From the NCBI GenBank assembly GCA_015698045.1, contig BLAL01000045.1, positions 62,001 through 126,000 on the forward strand: a DNA stretch of 64,000 bases, written 5' to 3'. Each line of letters opens with the position of its first letter. The first letter of the stretch is position 1. The position numbers and the translations under genes are program-made. The notes beneath the pieces are model-generated. The model was not told the DNA's origin and did not search any database. It was given only the letters and a program-made list of their open reading frames with translations. The DNA is from Rhizophagus clarus. Lineage: Eukaryota; Glomeromycota; Glomeromycetes; Glomerales; Glomeraceae. Of the stretch, positions 1-12,251 are shown piece by piece.

Positions 1-1029
1 TAGAATTCATTTCTATTATTTAAAGTGCAGGTTTTCTAATAGTCAAAATGGTTTCTAAATAAAATAAAATAAAATTTCTTTCCATTAAAAATTGGTCAAC
101 AGATCAACAGGAGAGTGTTCCATAAATAAAATATTTATCCAAAATAAAAAAAAAGTTTACTAAAATCCAATTATTGGATTATAATGCTTTAATTAGTTCT
201 TTAAATTTATTAAATCATTTTAACTTTTTATATTAAATCTAATTTAGGCTAAACTGAGCAAATGATGTATTTAATATAAAATCTGGAGTCAGAAAGATGA
301 GGGAAGAAAGTCTAATTGATTGGCTAAAATTTGAATATTATAATAAATCTTAAATAGTTACATGATTTTTTCCATTTTATTTAATCAAAATTGCAAATAA
401 GTGTTATTCAAGAACTATTTTGAAAACAAAAAAACACACTTTTTGCTTGATATGATTTTATTTAAAAGTAGAAAAATAGCTAAAAAAAAAATTATTTAAA
501 ATTAAGTATTATATAAAAATTAATTTTGATAATTTTTATTAAAAAAAGCTAATATTAATAATTGTGAATCTTTTTTTTTACTAAATTATTACTAATGATA
601 TAATTTTTTTTTTTTTTGTAAAATAAAATAGTTTATAAGTTTATTAAATTTAAATATAATTAAAATTTTAATTATACTTTTTTTTTCCTATTACTATTTT
701 ATTATATATATATATTATTTATATTTTACATATTATTTAATTTTAAATTGATATAGAATGCTATTACCAAAAAAAAAGAGGAAATATTCTTTACATTTTT
801 TTGCTGAAATTACGATTGGTAATAAATAACAGATAACAAAAAGATAATTATTATGCCGATCACAGAATATTCTGATCGACATTCTCTGAGCATCCATCGG
901 CATCCACTTTTGGAATTCCGGCGTATAAAATTTCCTTACTAGCTTTTCTGGGATCTTGCCATTCGAATCGACTATAAATATAACTATTTTTGTCGCTAGT
1001 TTTAGTGCTAAAGACTTCAAATATATCTG
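1..1029. other. AT-rich intergenic/upstream region
   Basis: No supported gene. The sequence is AT-rich with long A and T runs, and the longest open frame (733-1065, minus strand) overlaps the start of the WC-2-like gene and has no recognisable features. The last 200 bp or so (840-1029) are visibly less AT-rich and probably hold the promoter and 5' UTR of the rightward gene starting at 1030. Confidence 0.6.
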
Positions 1030-2590
1030 ATGGATGATTTTAATCCAAATACACCAGAATACCAACGACTTTTGATGGACCGGAAAATCCGCGAAGGTTA
1101 TCCTGCTGCTGCCGCGGCCGCCAACCTTGGATCTTCAAGGAGTGTAGTTGGAGTTGGAGGTAGTAGAAATACTATTGTTAGTTCTTCTACCTCCATTGTT
1201 CCTTCAGGGTCTAACGCTGTTGCTACCACTAGCGGTAATAGTGCACCGACGAATATGACAGAGTTTACAAAGAGAAAGAATTGGTCACAACGGATAATTG
1301 AAGAACTGAAAGATTTTTTGCATGTTATTTCCCCAACTGGAAAACTTATGTATTGTTCACCTTCTTCGACAGAACTGGTCGGATATACCCCAGAAGAATT
1401 GGTGAATCGCACTATAACAGACTTTATTCATGTTGATGACGTTGATATGTTTCTTAGAGATTTCACTTTGGCCGTACAAAATAAAACTAGTTTTACCATT
1501 TATTATCGATTTCGCAAGAAAGATGATAAATTCATAATTCTTGAGGTTAATGGACATCCTTACTTTGGTGAAAATAACTCTACTGGTAATTGTAAATGCT
1601 TTTTCAGTATGGGTAGAACTTATCCATCAAAAACAACGGCAATGTTAGATTCGTTCTTGGAATTGAAAGTGGAAAATGAAAATTTGCGTCGTCAACTTCG
1701 CGAGTTAATTGGACCATCGGAAACTCCAGCTGAGGCTAGCGGCAGCGGCAGTATCAGTGCGGCTAACGCTACTACTTCTACCACCGTAGGATCAACTTCT
1801 GGAACAATTATACCTGAGAGCCGTTCTGTGGAAAATTTACTCCATGACACAAGTAATCCGTTAGAATTATTGACCGGTTTACGATACCAGGAGGGTGAGC
1901 GTGCCAGAGGAATTTCCACTGGCTCTAATAACCCAACTTTACTGAACGTAAGTTTAATGGATGTAGATATGGCATCATCTCTAGCAACGCCGTCTTCAAG
2001 AGACGACAACCATTTATCTACGCAAATCTCCTCCCAATCCGAACCTGCTCCCCAACTTTCAACAACTACCACAACTTCTCCATCGAAACCACGAAAGAAG
2101 GTTTGTTATCCTAACAAGTAATGAGCTCCTTTTACAACTTTTGAATTCTTCATTTATTTCATTTTTTTTTTTTTTTTTTTTTTTTTTAGAAAAAGCCTAA
2201 AGTCGAGGAAGAAGAATATGTCTGTACGGATTGTGGTACTGTAGAATCACCGGAATGGAGAAAAGGCCCACAAGGGCCAAAGACGTATGTGATAATACTT
2301 ATTTTATTTAATGCTTTTTTATGTTGAGAATTTTAAATTTGTTTTATAAAAACATTACTAATTTTTATTGCAAAAATTGCAAATAATGCGTGACATCGTT
2401 TTTGTATAACCTTCGCAAAATCTGCATATTGCAATAATAATTATTGCAAAATGTCATTTAAAGATTATGTAATGCATGTGGACTTAGATGGGCTAAGAAA
2501 GCAAAAAGACAAGCTAGCGGTGGTGGTAATGGAGGAAGCTCAACGCAACCTCCTCCGCCGCCAAGTATTGATACCGGAGGTGGTGAATAG
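1030..2590 (+). CDS. wc-2: White-collar-2-like PAS/GATA zinc-finger protein
   Basis: Three exons (1030-2100, 2190-2284, 2464-2590) keep one frame and give 430 residues. A PAS domain lies at about residues 97-190, and a GATA zinc finger of the C-x2-C-x18-C-x2-C form at residues 369-394 is split by the second intron. A Pro-rich tail follows. This order matches WC-2, the nuclear partner of the photoreceptor WC-1; the heterodimer binds GATA-type elements and activates light- and clock-controlled genes. The PAS domain lacks the Cys-containing flavin-binding LOV loop expected in WC-1, consistent with a partner rather than the photoreceptor. The region between the two domains is Ser/Thr-rich low complexity. 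Introns are 89 and 179 bp; the first ends in a long T tract before AG. Family assignment is from recognised domain order; light regulation itself is inferred. Confidence 0.9.
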
Positions 2591-5489
2591 TGGTTGCAAA
2601 TTACCTTTTGCTTTTTTTTTGTACGTGGATAATTTTCTACGCTAATATATAAATATCTTGCGGATTTGGTATTTAGTAATTGATTTTTAATTAACTCAAG
2701 AATTTATTTTTTTTTTTCTTTAAATAGATATAACAAATTTAATATATAATTTCTTCACAAATATCATAAATGTTTTTATTACTAAACTAAATAAGCATAT
2801 TATCTTTTTACATTATACTAAATCACAATCATTGTTTTTTCTTTCTAATTTTGAAATAATGTTTTTCTTTTTTAATTTTCTACTATGAACACTCTATTAG
2901 TCAAAGCCGATCCTGCTTTGAACTATTTAAATTGTTTTGATTAAATGTATGTTTATACAGAAATATCTACCATTTTTCTAGTTTTCTTATTAAATTCAAG
3001 TACTCAAGGGATAATGAGTATTTTATTAGATTGATGAGTTGGCGATTGAGATAGTCATCATCACAAATAACAACTTAGAGAATGTTTAGAATCATTTAAT
3101 GTATATATATAAAAATAAAAAAAAATATGACTAAATAAATTGTCAAAAAATATCTTTTTGATATGAAATATATCGCTTTGTAATATTCTCAGTTAGTAGA
3201 CACCGATCAACATATTTTATGAAATTTCCGTTTAGAAAAAAGGTTATAAAATTGAAGACGGTTGATTCTTTTCAGGTTCCCGGTAAGTGTTTTGAATAGG
3301 TAATAACCTTTCAATGTGACCTATAAATTCCTTCAACATTTACGAGCGTATCAATTGCTAGATTTGTCTGAACCTAGAGATATATCTGGAGGTGTTACAA
3401 ATATATGAGTACCATTACGTCTCGTAAAATTTTTCTAAGATAACACTCAATTAGGTTTAACCTAAGGAGGGAATGTAATAATAGAAATTTTTCTCCATTT
3501 CTAACATCCTATCATAACTTTAGCATTTTTTTCCTTCCAATAACGCGTAATAATAGCCAGAATTTTTACTCAGATTCATGCATTAATTTTTTTACTTTCA
3601 AAAGACTGTCTAAACCATTAATTTGCGAATCAGTATCAGTCACAAGACCTGGGAATGTATAATTCTTTAATATGAATAATACTAGAACCGGGGCAATGTT
3701 GTATTTAACGTAATTCTTTTTTCAATACCTATGCATGGGTCAGGTCGTCTTCTTTGCCGACTTGACGATTTAACAAAAGAAAAAAAAATTGTTCATGCGA
3801 CATATCAGATCATGTAGATTTTTGTATAATAAGTTCCATTTATACTACTGATCTTTTATCTTTAGAAGTCTATGCACCAAAATATTGCATACTGCCTGCC
3901 AATCGATCTGTTACAGATTCACCCCAAGGGATTACCCTAGTATTTTAGTAACCATTTTTCAAAGCTTCAAATTAAGCGAACACAGTAATTTAATTAGTGT
4001 GCGGTTGAAGATATTGTAGTATCTGCCGTATATCAGCTGATTTGGAGAGGGACATTTGTGCTGTAACCTGCTGTAATGTTATTGACAAGAAACGATGCAT
4101 ACAATACGTTATGTTGATTTGGTGTTTTATTTGTTTATTCATTTTATTTGATATTTGTTCTATTTGTACTTATATTGTATTCAATTATTATATTATTTAA
4201 TTAAATCTTTTCGTATATACATTTGTTCGTTTAATAATATTATTAAAATGATGACTTTGAATGATCTTATTTGCTTTCGTCGTGCATTTTCAGTTTTACT
4301 TGCAGTTTATTTGAGCCGTCGTTCCTTCAGAAAGTTATAAAACATGATATTATACAATGAAAAAATTAAAATGAATAAATTTAATTTCGTAGATTAAAAA
4401 GTAGAGGAATTAAAATTTCGTGAAAGCAATTTTAATTAGAAATTTTGGAGCATAGTAGGATAGCAAAGTGACAGAACCTACTCTTCCTAAAATCATTATT
4501 GGTAAAAATCATAAAAGGCTAGGAAATGTTATTTTATTCCTTAGATGTAGCATTGTTCTGAAACGGCTGATTGGATCAAGACCAAAATTTGCTGTTTATT
4601 AGCATTCAATCTGTTTGTTATACAGAACCACAAAGTTTTATTGAAATATATTTGATATCCAAATTAAGAATTTAATACATTTAAATGAAAATATGTTATT
4701 ATGATCTTCTTAAATATGAAAATCACGAAATTCTGATAAATCACTTTGTTAAAAATATTAATACAGCGAATAAGTAAGTTTAGTATGATCTTAAAATGAG
4801 ATCAAAAAAAAAAAAGAAAAATAAATATATTTTATTAGGGTGCGGCTAAATTACTAAAGAAAATTATGTACATCATAATTACATTTTAAAGAAAATATAG
4901 TACGGTATTTAATGTCATTTAAAATATGGTACATTTATTGAGGAACAAATAAAGAGAAGGATATTAGAAAGAAAGTATAAAAAAAAAAGTATATATCACA
5001 AAATTCCGGATAAATCACCTATTCGGTAATTAATTTGTGATGTTGACCAAAAATCAACCAATCAAATCAATTTTTAAATTATGATTTAATTTAATACACC
5101 AATGATATTTCATTAAACAAATGAAAATGCGAAAAATGATATTTTTGACAAAGTACAAATAAATTATTATCGCTGATATATTATTACATATGAATATAGT
5201 AAATGGTTACTCTGGTTTACTAACATGATCTTGGACATCTGCATAAGTTATTGGATTAGTCGGTGCGATATCATTAATAAAAATCAATTTGATGTATTGT
5301 TGGTAGGTTTCATCTTTTTTTTATCTGCCAAGTCCCAGTGAGGTTTTCCGTTTTAAATTCGTGTTAGCATATTCTATTCGTATATACGAACGCGATTGTG
5401 CGAAGACGACATACTTATAAATTTTACAGGTTAAGATAAAAAAGCTTTATTATTAATGAAATGAATTCAACTTCGTTATCCCCTCATCT
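2591..5489. other. Intergenic region with an unidentified relic
   Basis: No gene is supported. The stretch 3200-4080 is less AT-rich than its surroundings and has short broken open segments on the plus strand (around 3320-3410 and 3880-3990) interrupted by stops. A purine run, AAGGAGGGAA, followed by TGTAATAATAG at 3466-3485 resembles a polypurine tract next to an LTR start, but no second LTR was found. It could be a decayed retroelement or pseudogene. The remaining sequence is AT-rich and featureless; a 61-codon frame at 4155-4340 has no recognisable features. Confidence 0.35.
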
Positions 5490-7480
5490 TTAAGAAAAGT
5501 ATAAAACAATCTTATTATTCATAACTTCTTTTGCCTCAAATCTAGCTATAAGCCAATCCTCTTCATCCACAATACTTATTCTATCATTAACTGCATTCTT
5601 GAAATATAAGTTACTATGATTAACTTTTACATTATATCGTTGTTCAATTGTATTGATCAAGTCTTTTAGAGAAGTCTCATAGGGAATTACAATCACGTAA
5701 TTTTGGATGAGGAATGCGAAAGTAATGGATAATTGAGCCTGAATCAATATCATTTAAGTATAAGTGCAATATAAAAAAAAAAAAATGAGAAACAACAACA
5801 AAATTAATATTTTACCTCTGTTATAAATGAAGTATTTAAATTTTCATTTTCATATCGCTTATCAGATAAAGCCTATAACAAGAAAAATATTATTAATATA
5901 TATTTTTTTTTTTTCAAAAAAAATAATCACATCATGAAGTTACCTCATTGCGATTAATTATTTTGGACACAGAAATAGGTTCCTTAATCTCAAATTTGTT
6001 ACGTGCAAGATTCATTATTTCCTATTATAAACCAAGTAATGAAATGAATCTTTAGTTAAAAGATCAAGTCGCAAAGATAATAAATAATATAAATTAATTT
6101 TAATTTACTCTGTCGTCCATATCAAGAAGACTATGACTAGGTTCTCCATTAGCTACAGATGTATTGCATAAATTATTAACTTGTTTCTCAAATTGCGTAG
6201 TTACTTCTTCTCTAGACTTAATAGTAAGAGGTGTCATCGGTAAATCCTTCATCAGTAATATGTTACAATCAGGAAAAAGACACTAGGATTGTGTTCTTAC
6301 CATAATATTTTCATTATTAGTTTGGCTGATCCATTCAGCAATTGATTTGTTGCGAGAATGCACAGGTTTTCCTTCAGTTACATAAGGCTAGCCAAAAAGA
6401 GAATTATTATTAATGTACAAATTTAGCTTAAAAAACACACGATAATCATTTACCTCTTTGACATTTTGCGCAGTAACTACAAAATTAGAAAGATAATCTT
6501 TCTCAAAAGATTTACTGCCATCACCTGTAATATTTTGTCGTTCTTGATTTTTAAAAGATCGAACCATATATGATGATTCATTCTTATCTGATTTTTCTTG
6601 ATGATGATGATTAAGCTGAGAAATTTGTTTTTTTTTTTTGGATTTTATATTAAGTTTATGTATTAATCACTTTTTAATTGAAATAAAAAAAAAAAAAAAA
6701 TGATGTAAAATCTCTTTACCTTACTAAATCTCAATCTTTTCATTTCATTATTTAGTTTTAAGTATTGTTTATCTTCAATATAATCAAATGGACTGAAAAC
6801 AATTGTTGTAACATCATCTAAAAGTCCTCCTAAAGGGTCAATTGCTATTTGAATTCGATAATCAAGTTCTCCAAAAGGGTATTCATAGAACTAAGGAAAT
6901 CAATTTTTGTTAGTTTGTTATACCTACTGCGCCACATTAAACATGAACCACTCACGGATTTCCTAAATTTTCTTCTCATTTCCAATTCAATATCACGCTT
7001 TTCATTAATTACAAATCTACAAAGTTGTTCTAAGGGGATCGAAATTTCTTTCTTTTTCTCAATTAAGACTATACAAATTTCATTAGTTGTAATACGTAAA
7101 ATTAAAGCCAATGAGGGTTTATTGAGGAAACAAGAATTTTCTCCTGGATAGAATTTTCCTGATGGTAAGATTTTTAAATGTGCACATTCAAAAATCACGT
7201 AATCCGTCAAGCGCTTTGCTACTTTCAAATCTACACTGTTGTTGAGATTCATTTGTACGAAATAATTTACACGGATTATTGTTCCGTTCTTTAAGCAATA
7301 ATTGTATAAAGATAATGATCTAGCCTATATTAGAAAAAATGGGTATTATATATTTATTATTTTAATCTGATGATATATCAACGAGAATAAAATAATTAAA
7401 TGTATTACCGTATTTATCAATATTGTACAATCTTCCGCCCCTTGATAATGATCTGGACATTTGAAAATTACGTAATACAT
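5490..7480 (-). CDS. Nine-exon protein with C-terminal PB1-like domain
   Basis: Reading the minus strand, nine exons join in frame: 7480-7409, 7324-6956, 6890-6720, 6615-6454, 6387-6301, 6282-6109, 6021-5944, 5872-5816 and 5738-5490. Together they give 472 residues. All introns are short and GT-AG. The last exon (about residues 391-472) has the shape of a PB1 domain: a conserved acidic DEEDW stretch (OPCA-like) near its middle, then alternating hydrophobic strands ending in IVLYFS. PB1 domains mediate heterodimerisation in signalling scaffolds such as Bem1/Scd2, NoxR/p67phox and Cdc24, so a scaffold or adaptor role is plausible but inferred. The N-terminal 240 residues look globular and contain LLDDVTTIVFSPF; I do not recognise them. 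The middle (about 250-370) is polar and probably disordered. The start at 7480 is the first ATG in the continuous frame. Confidence 0.72.
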
Positions 7481-8023
7481 GAATCTAATTTCCTTTTATG
7501 ACAAATTATTTAAAATGATAAAATTTTAAATGATCAATAATCATCATGAAGTATTCCTAAGTAATTTTAATTTGAGATTACTTTATAAAATGACATATTC
7601 GTTAAATATGTAAAGATATTTTGCGATATTATAACTTATTTAAATGTTCGCAAAAAGCGTCACGATAATGATTTTTTTTTTGTTTTTTTCTTTTTCATCG
7701 ATGTAATTTGAAAAGGATTCTTCACTTTCTCTATCTTATTCTTAGTTGTCACAAAATTATGACAAATTTGTAAAGGGATTTTAATTTGGTTCTTGTTTCT
7801 TTAAGCTTCTAAGCAGAAAACCTAATTTTTTACATATTACATGCTCGTAAATAAATACATCATTTAATAATCGCGTAAAAAAAAGATAAATTTTGATTTA
7901 ACAAGCAGAAAGGAACATGATTTTATTTGTTTCATTTTGGTGGAGGGAGAGGAAAGAAAGTTTGTTTGTTTGTGGACTTTTTATTAAAGTGTAATAAAAA
8001 AAAAGAGAGAAAAAAATATCTCA

Positions 8024-8380
8024 TCATCTCAATTTCAATAAACTTTCCGTCTTTGGTTTAGTTGCTGGCTTGATAGTTCGAGTCTTCTTTCTCTTTTTTT
8101 CTCGAGTGGAGGTAATTTCAACCGCGACAGCTTCAGTGTCGATCATTATATGAGAATCTTCTTGTTGATAAGTGTTCATAAAAATTTCCGTCAACGGATC
8201 CCTATAACGCCTTTGAAATACATAGTTCGTAAACTTTGGGTTTGTTCTTCGGTTGATATTATAATTACGGTGAGTTCCAGCAAATGTTTTATTGACAGGG
8301 TCATAGTTCTCTTTATTTTGGAAAAAAAGACGCGAGTTAACACGTTTATGTGAGAGTCTTTGAGAGTCCATAGAGTCCAT
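8024..8380 (-). CDS. Small basic protein with KEN box
   Basis: A single-exon frame of 118 residues. It is basic and polar, with no transmembrane segment. It carries NKENYDP (KEN at residues 23-25) and RDPL at 60-63, which fits the RxxL D-box pattern. KEN and D-boxes are recognition motifs for the anaphase-promoting complex, so this may be a cell-cycle-regulated protein; both motifs are short and could be chance. The C-terminal third is a Lys/Arg-rich stretch (KKRKKTRTIK) that could act as a nuclear localisation signal. A TATA-like CTATATATAC lies about 110 bp upstream of the start on the coding strand (8491-8500). The family is not recognised. A second in-frame ATG three codons in could also serve as start. 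Confidence 0.6.
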   Translation of the reverse strand: MDSMDSQRLSHKRVNSRLFFQNKENYDPVNKTFAGTHRNYNINRRTNPKFTNYVFQRRYRDPLTEIFMNTYQQEDSHIMIDTEAVAVEITSTREKKRKKTRTIKPATKPKTESLLKLR

Positions 8381-10051
8381 ATTTCTCGAAAAAAAAAAAA
8401 AGAATAGTGTATCGTTAAGAAAATAGGGAAAAGGGGAAAGTGAAAGAATTAGTTCATCTAAAACGCGTTTTTTTTTTTTCTAAACTTTCATGTATATATA
8501 GAAAATCGAAGTCGCACGAGCGATCGTAACACCAAGTATCAATCACGTGAGTGACTAACACGGTTGACAATATTTGTTAATTCCTGATGATAATTTCCAT
8601 GTTACGGCAAAAAAAAATTTTAATCCTTAAATGAGTAAATAACATTAACATCCACATCTACTTACTATATTTGGAATACAATATATATTAGATATTCGAT
8701 AAACATTTATTAGTCACACAGAAGATAAAAAATTTTTCTAGAGCAATCGGTATTATAATTTATTACTCAGTCAAGTACATAGTTTATTTTACCAAAAAAA
8801 TATACAAATAGTATTAATTTTTATGTTAAATTCTTATACAAGTAATAAAATGAAAATATAATATATATATTTTATTTTATATAAGCAGTATCAAATTTGT
8901 TGAATAGTTAATGTTTATTAAATTTCAATAAAATATACATTTTCCAAACTGTGCATCATTGTCGCTGCTTTCATCAAAATTAATGAGCTGTTTTCATACA
9001 TAGACAATTTCAAAAAGAAGGTGAAATGGGAGTTTTGAAGATGCGCGTTATGTCTCATGAATGACACAATGTAACGTTGACGAATACTATTACTAATTAA
9101 AAATGCATAAAAAAAATTTATTTATTTGTATACAAAAGATGTAATAATATATTATAAAGTAACTTTAAGGTATATATTACAGTCATTTATAACAACAGAA
9201 TATTAAAAAGAACTATATAAGTACAAGTAATAGTAATCCAACAATTATAGTTGAGACCGCAACCTTGAAACAAAGGTGAATCCTTTTAATATCAAATATA
9301 TCAAAATAGTAATATAATATATAAACTTTAATATAGTTCGTTTATTATATTATCACAACTGTAGAAAATTTCAATTTACACGTTTTAATAATAAATATGG
9401 CATAATACATACAGTCTATATTTATGTACAATATGTAAATCTTATCATTGTTATTATTAGTAAAGATAAGACAAATTTTTCATAAATAATAATCTAATAA
9501 AATTTAAAAATGCAATTTTATTAATTAAAAATAAAGTAAAATCCAAATAGATTGATCAATTTGTAAACAATAAATTTCCAAAAGTAAATGTTTAAAACGC
9601 TCTAATTATTTATTAACCCTTAGACTGTATTGTGGCCATATTCGTATTTATAATATTTTAATATCGGATTATCACATATATCATGTGATTTTTCATTGGT
9701 TTCATTTTAGAGCTCTTTGTTCTTTTCATGCGAACCGCCAAGAAAAAACATGGTTTTAATTTTTATCATTGATAAAATAAGATTTAGTTTAGTTTACATG
9801 TATGATTTCTAACTTTATATAAATAGTTTCATTTGAATTTCCGATTTAAGTTATTCTATCGTTTATTACATGCATAATCGATGTACAAAATGTTAAATTC
9901 GTAGTCATTGAGTTTCAACCGGAGTATGATATTGGATATCTGATAAATAAACATTTATAAACGTATTGTCCTTTTTTTTTTAAAAAAAAAAAAAAAAGAA
10001 AAAATAATTCATTATATCTCTTAATTAAATATCAAATTTATTTTAACAATT
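8381..10051. other. AT-rich intergenic region
   Basis: No coding segment, RNA gene or clear repeat is visible over about 1.7 kb. It holds the divergent upstream regions of the KEN-box gene (left, minus) and the 447-residue gene (right, plus). An A/T tract at 9970-10005 lies about 50-80 bp before the right-hand start. Confidence 0.6.
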
Positions 10052-11395
10052 ATGGGAAACTCTTTGGAGAAAACTAGCGATACGACAACATCAGATACCT
10101 CGCCCTTTAGACATGATAATAAATCAGGAATTTACGGTTACATGATGAGCGTAGAAGAAATCATAAATACCGCAATTAAACAATTAACGACTAATCAGCT
10201 TTACGATTGCTGTATTGACCCACTTGAATTTAATAATATTCCAAGTTATTCTCCTGTAGAAAAGTCAGATTCATCAAAACTTTCAATTTTAAATTTATCA
10301 AGAAACGTTTGTTCATCCATGGGAAAAGAATATAAATCAGATTTTGAGAGTATTTATGATTTTTTGAAATTTAATATTGAAGGAAAATTATTAAAAAGTA
10401 AATTAAATGAAATTAATAGTGTATTAAGAGATGGTCTTAAACAAATTCAAACGGAAATTGAAGATTTAGAAATGAATCTTTCAGAAAATGAAATTACGGA
10501 AGAACTAAAAGCTCAATTAAAGAAATTTAGTTTGGCTTTAAATAATTGGGGTATGGAAAAATCACATATGTGGGTATCCATTTCACGTCAGTTACTTGAA
10601 TTTATTCAATTTCACGCGGATGGCGCAGCATTCAATAATTCCAAATGTTTAGAAGTATATATCACAGCTTTGTGCTTATACGCATTCGCTAGGTTACGTT
10701 CCGAACGTAAATCCAAAGAAGAACCTATTGAAAAACAAATTCAACGCGTCATAAATGATGCATGTAAATTACTTCAGAAGTCCCTTCAAAATGTCACTTA
10801 TCATAATGCTGAAGCTTCATTTAAACGTGATCAAGATCCTTATTACGGTATTGAAGAACTTCCGGGGTGTGGTCCTGTTGACATTTTTTGTGGATTACAT
10901 AAGGGCTTAAAATCTGCTATAATTCAAAAATTCGCTTGTGAAGATAATCAAGCGATTTCTTTTGATAATGAATCACAAGAGATTAATTCTTTTAAACTTG
11001 GATTTAACAAACTACTTGTTCTTTTGCCGAAAACTTTTCTTAAACATGATAAAGAGAATAATATTAATATTATTGTAGACGTTAGGATCCCTTTTCGATA
11101 TAATTTTGATTCTTCCCTTAACATTAATCGTGTTTGGGATTATAGGAGAGAAACTTGGCATTTTAAACCGAATGAACATTGCATTTATATTTCTCCCTTA
11201 GTATTTAAAGCTATTCGTGAAATTTCTGTTATTTCTGCCGTTATTAACAGCGATGAAGTGGAGAATGGTGTTTTTGAACGACCAAGTTATTCTAAAATGT
11301 CTAAAACTTTCGAACGTAAATTGTTCTATAGAGTAGAAATTACTTCAGATTATGAAAAAATTATTGAAAATCAAGAACCTTGGTATGTTGTGTAA
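10052..11395 (+). CDS. Unrecognised 447-residue single-exon protein
   Basis: An intact intronless frame of 447 residues starts MGNSLEK. Gly2 raises the question of N-myristoylation, but Glu at position 6 fits the consensus poorly. The first 30 residues are polar; the protein is then mostly predicted helical. A charged helix at about 110-170 (LKQIQTEIEDLEMNLSENEI) could form a coiled coil. A distinctive segment at about 270-295 contains YYGIEELPGCGPVDIFCGLH. The C-terminal 120 residues are richer in strand-like sequence (IIVDVRIPFRYNF). No catalytic motif or known domain is recognised. The absence of introns contrasts with its neighbours and could reflect retroposition or a lineage-specific family. 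It ends in TAA followed by an AT-rich 3' region. Confidence 0.75.
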   Translation: MGNSLEKTSDTTTSDTSPFRHDNKSGIYGYMMSVEEIINTAIKQLTTNQLYDCCIDPLEFNNIPSYSPVEKSDSSKLSILNLSRNVCSSMGKEYKSDFESIYDFLKFNIEGKLLKSKLNEINSVLRDGLKQIQTEIEDLEMNLSENEITEELKAQLKKFSLALNNWGMEKSHMWVSISRQLLEFIQFHADGAAFNNSKCLEVYITALCLYAFARLRSERKSKEEPIEKQIQRVINDACKLLQKSLQNVTYHNAEASFKRDQDPYYGIEELPGCGPVDIFCGLHKGLKSAIIQKFACEDNQAISFDNESQEINSFKLGFNKLLVLLPKTFLKHDKENNINIIVDVRIPFRYNFDSSLNINRVWDYRRETWHFKPNEHCIYISPLVFKAIREISVISAVINSDEVENGVFERPSYSKMSKTFERKLFYRVEITSDYEKIIENQEPWYVV

Positions 11396-11903
11396 AATTT
11401 ATTAATTTAAAAATTGTAATCATATAATTCACGTGGAATAAAAGATTGTCTGTTTAAATATGTTCCCTGCATTTTTGAATTTTTCTTTTTTTGGTTAAAA
11501 ACAAAAGGTTGGAAAATCATTGGTGATTATATGAACACATGATTTCAATGACTAAACCAAATTTGTTCAAAAAAAAGTTTATAATTTATCATATTCCTTC
11601 CCGTTACACGTACTTAATTAAAACAAAGTCTTTGAAATCTTCGTTGTTTGAATCTCATGATATAATAAGAGTCAATAATTCGTGTGCTCTTTACAATTAT
11701 TGAACTCTAAGAAACTTTCTGCCTTGAAAGTATTCTGGTGTAGTGTTGATCTCTCGGCAAATATACACCTTTAATATCCTAACTGATTTTCCCTTCTCGT
11801 ATTTACGTTTATTTTCTATAAAACACTCTAATACAGCACTTTGTTTACTTAGGAAAATTCGACTAAGAAAGTTCCTCGATTTTGTGCGATTGCAACACTA
11901 AAA
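11396..11903. other. Intergenic region
   Basis: About 500 bp with no coding segment recognised. It separates two rightward genes and presumably contains the terminator of the first and the promoter of the second. The last 100 bp before 11904 are less AT-rich, as in other 5' regions of this window. Confidence 0.5.
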
Positions 11904-12212
11904 ATGACGAAACCATCTCAATTCATAACGTCATATTATTCTCATTTCAATAACGCCAATAAGAGCCTGAAATCAAAAGAAATTTATTATAAAAATTCAA
12001 GTAGAACTTCTCAAACCATTATTCATAAAAATATATCACCGGTTTCTGTTAATGTTAAGCATGATAATAATGGAGTGAATGCACTTACTTTTTTCCGGCA
12101 TGGTGAATATGTGAAACAAAAGCCGAACAAGCTTGTTCGTGCTGACTTGTTTAAGGATCAAAAAGGGACAAGACTTAATGGGTTTTTATTTTTACTTTAT
12201 TTTATTTTTTTT

Positions 12213-12251
<39 letters not shown>

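Noticed and set aside
733-1065. 110-codon minus-strand frame
   Set aside because: It overlaps the start of the WC-2-like gene on the other strand and its residues reflect AT-rich sequence; no domain.
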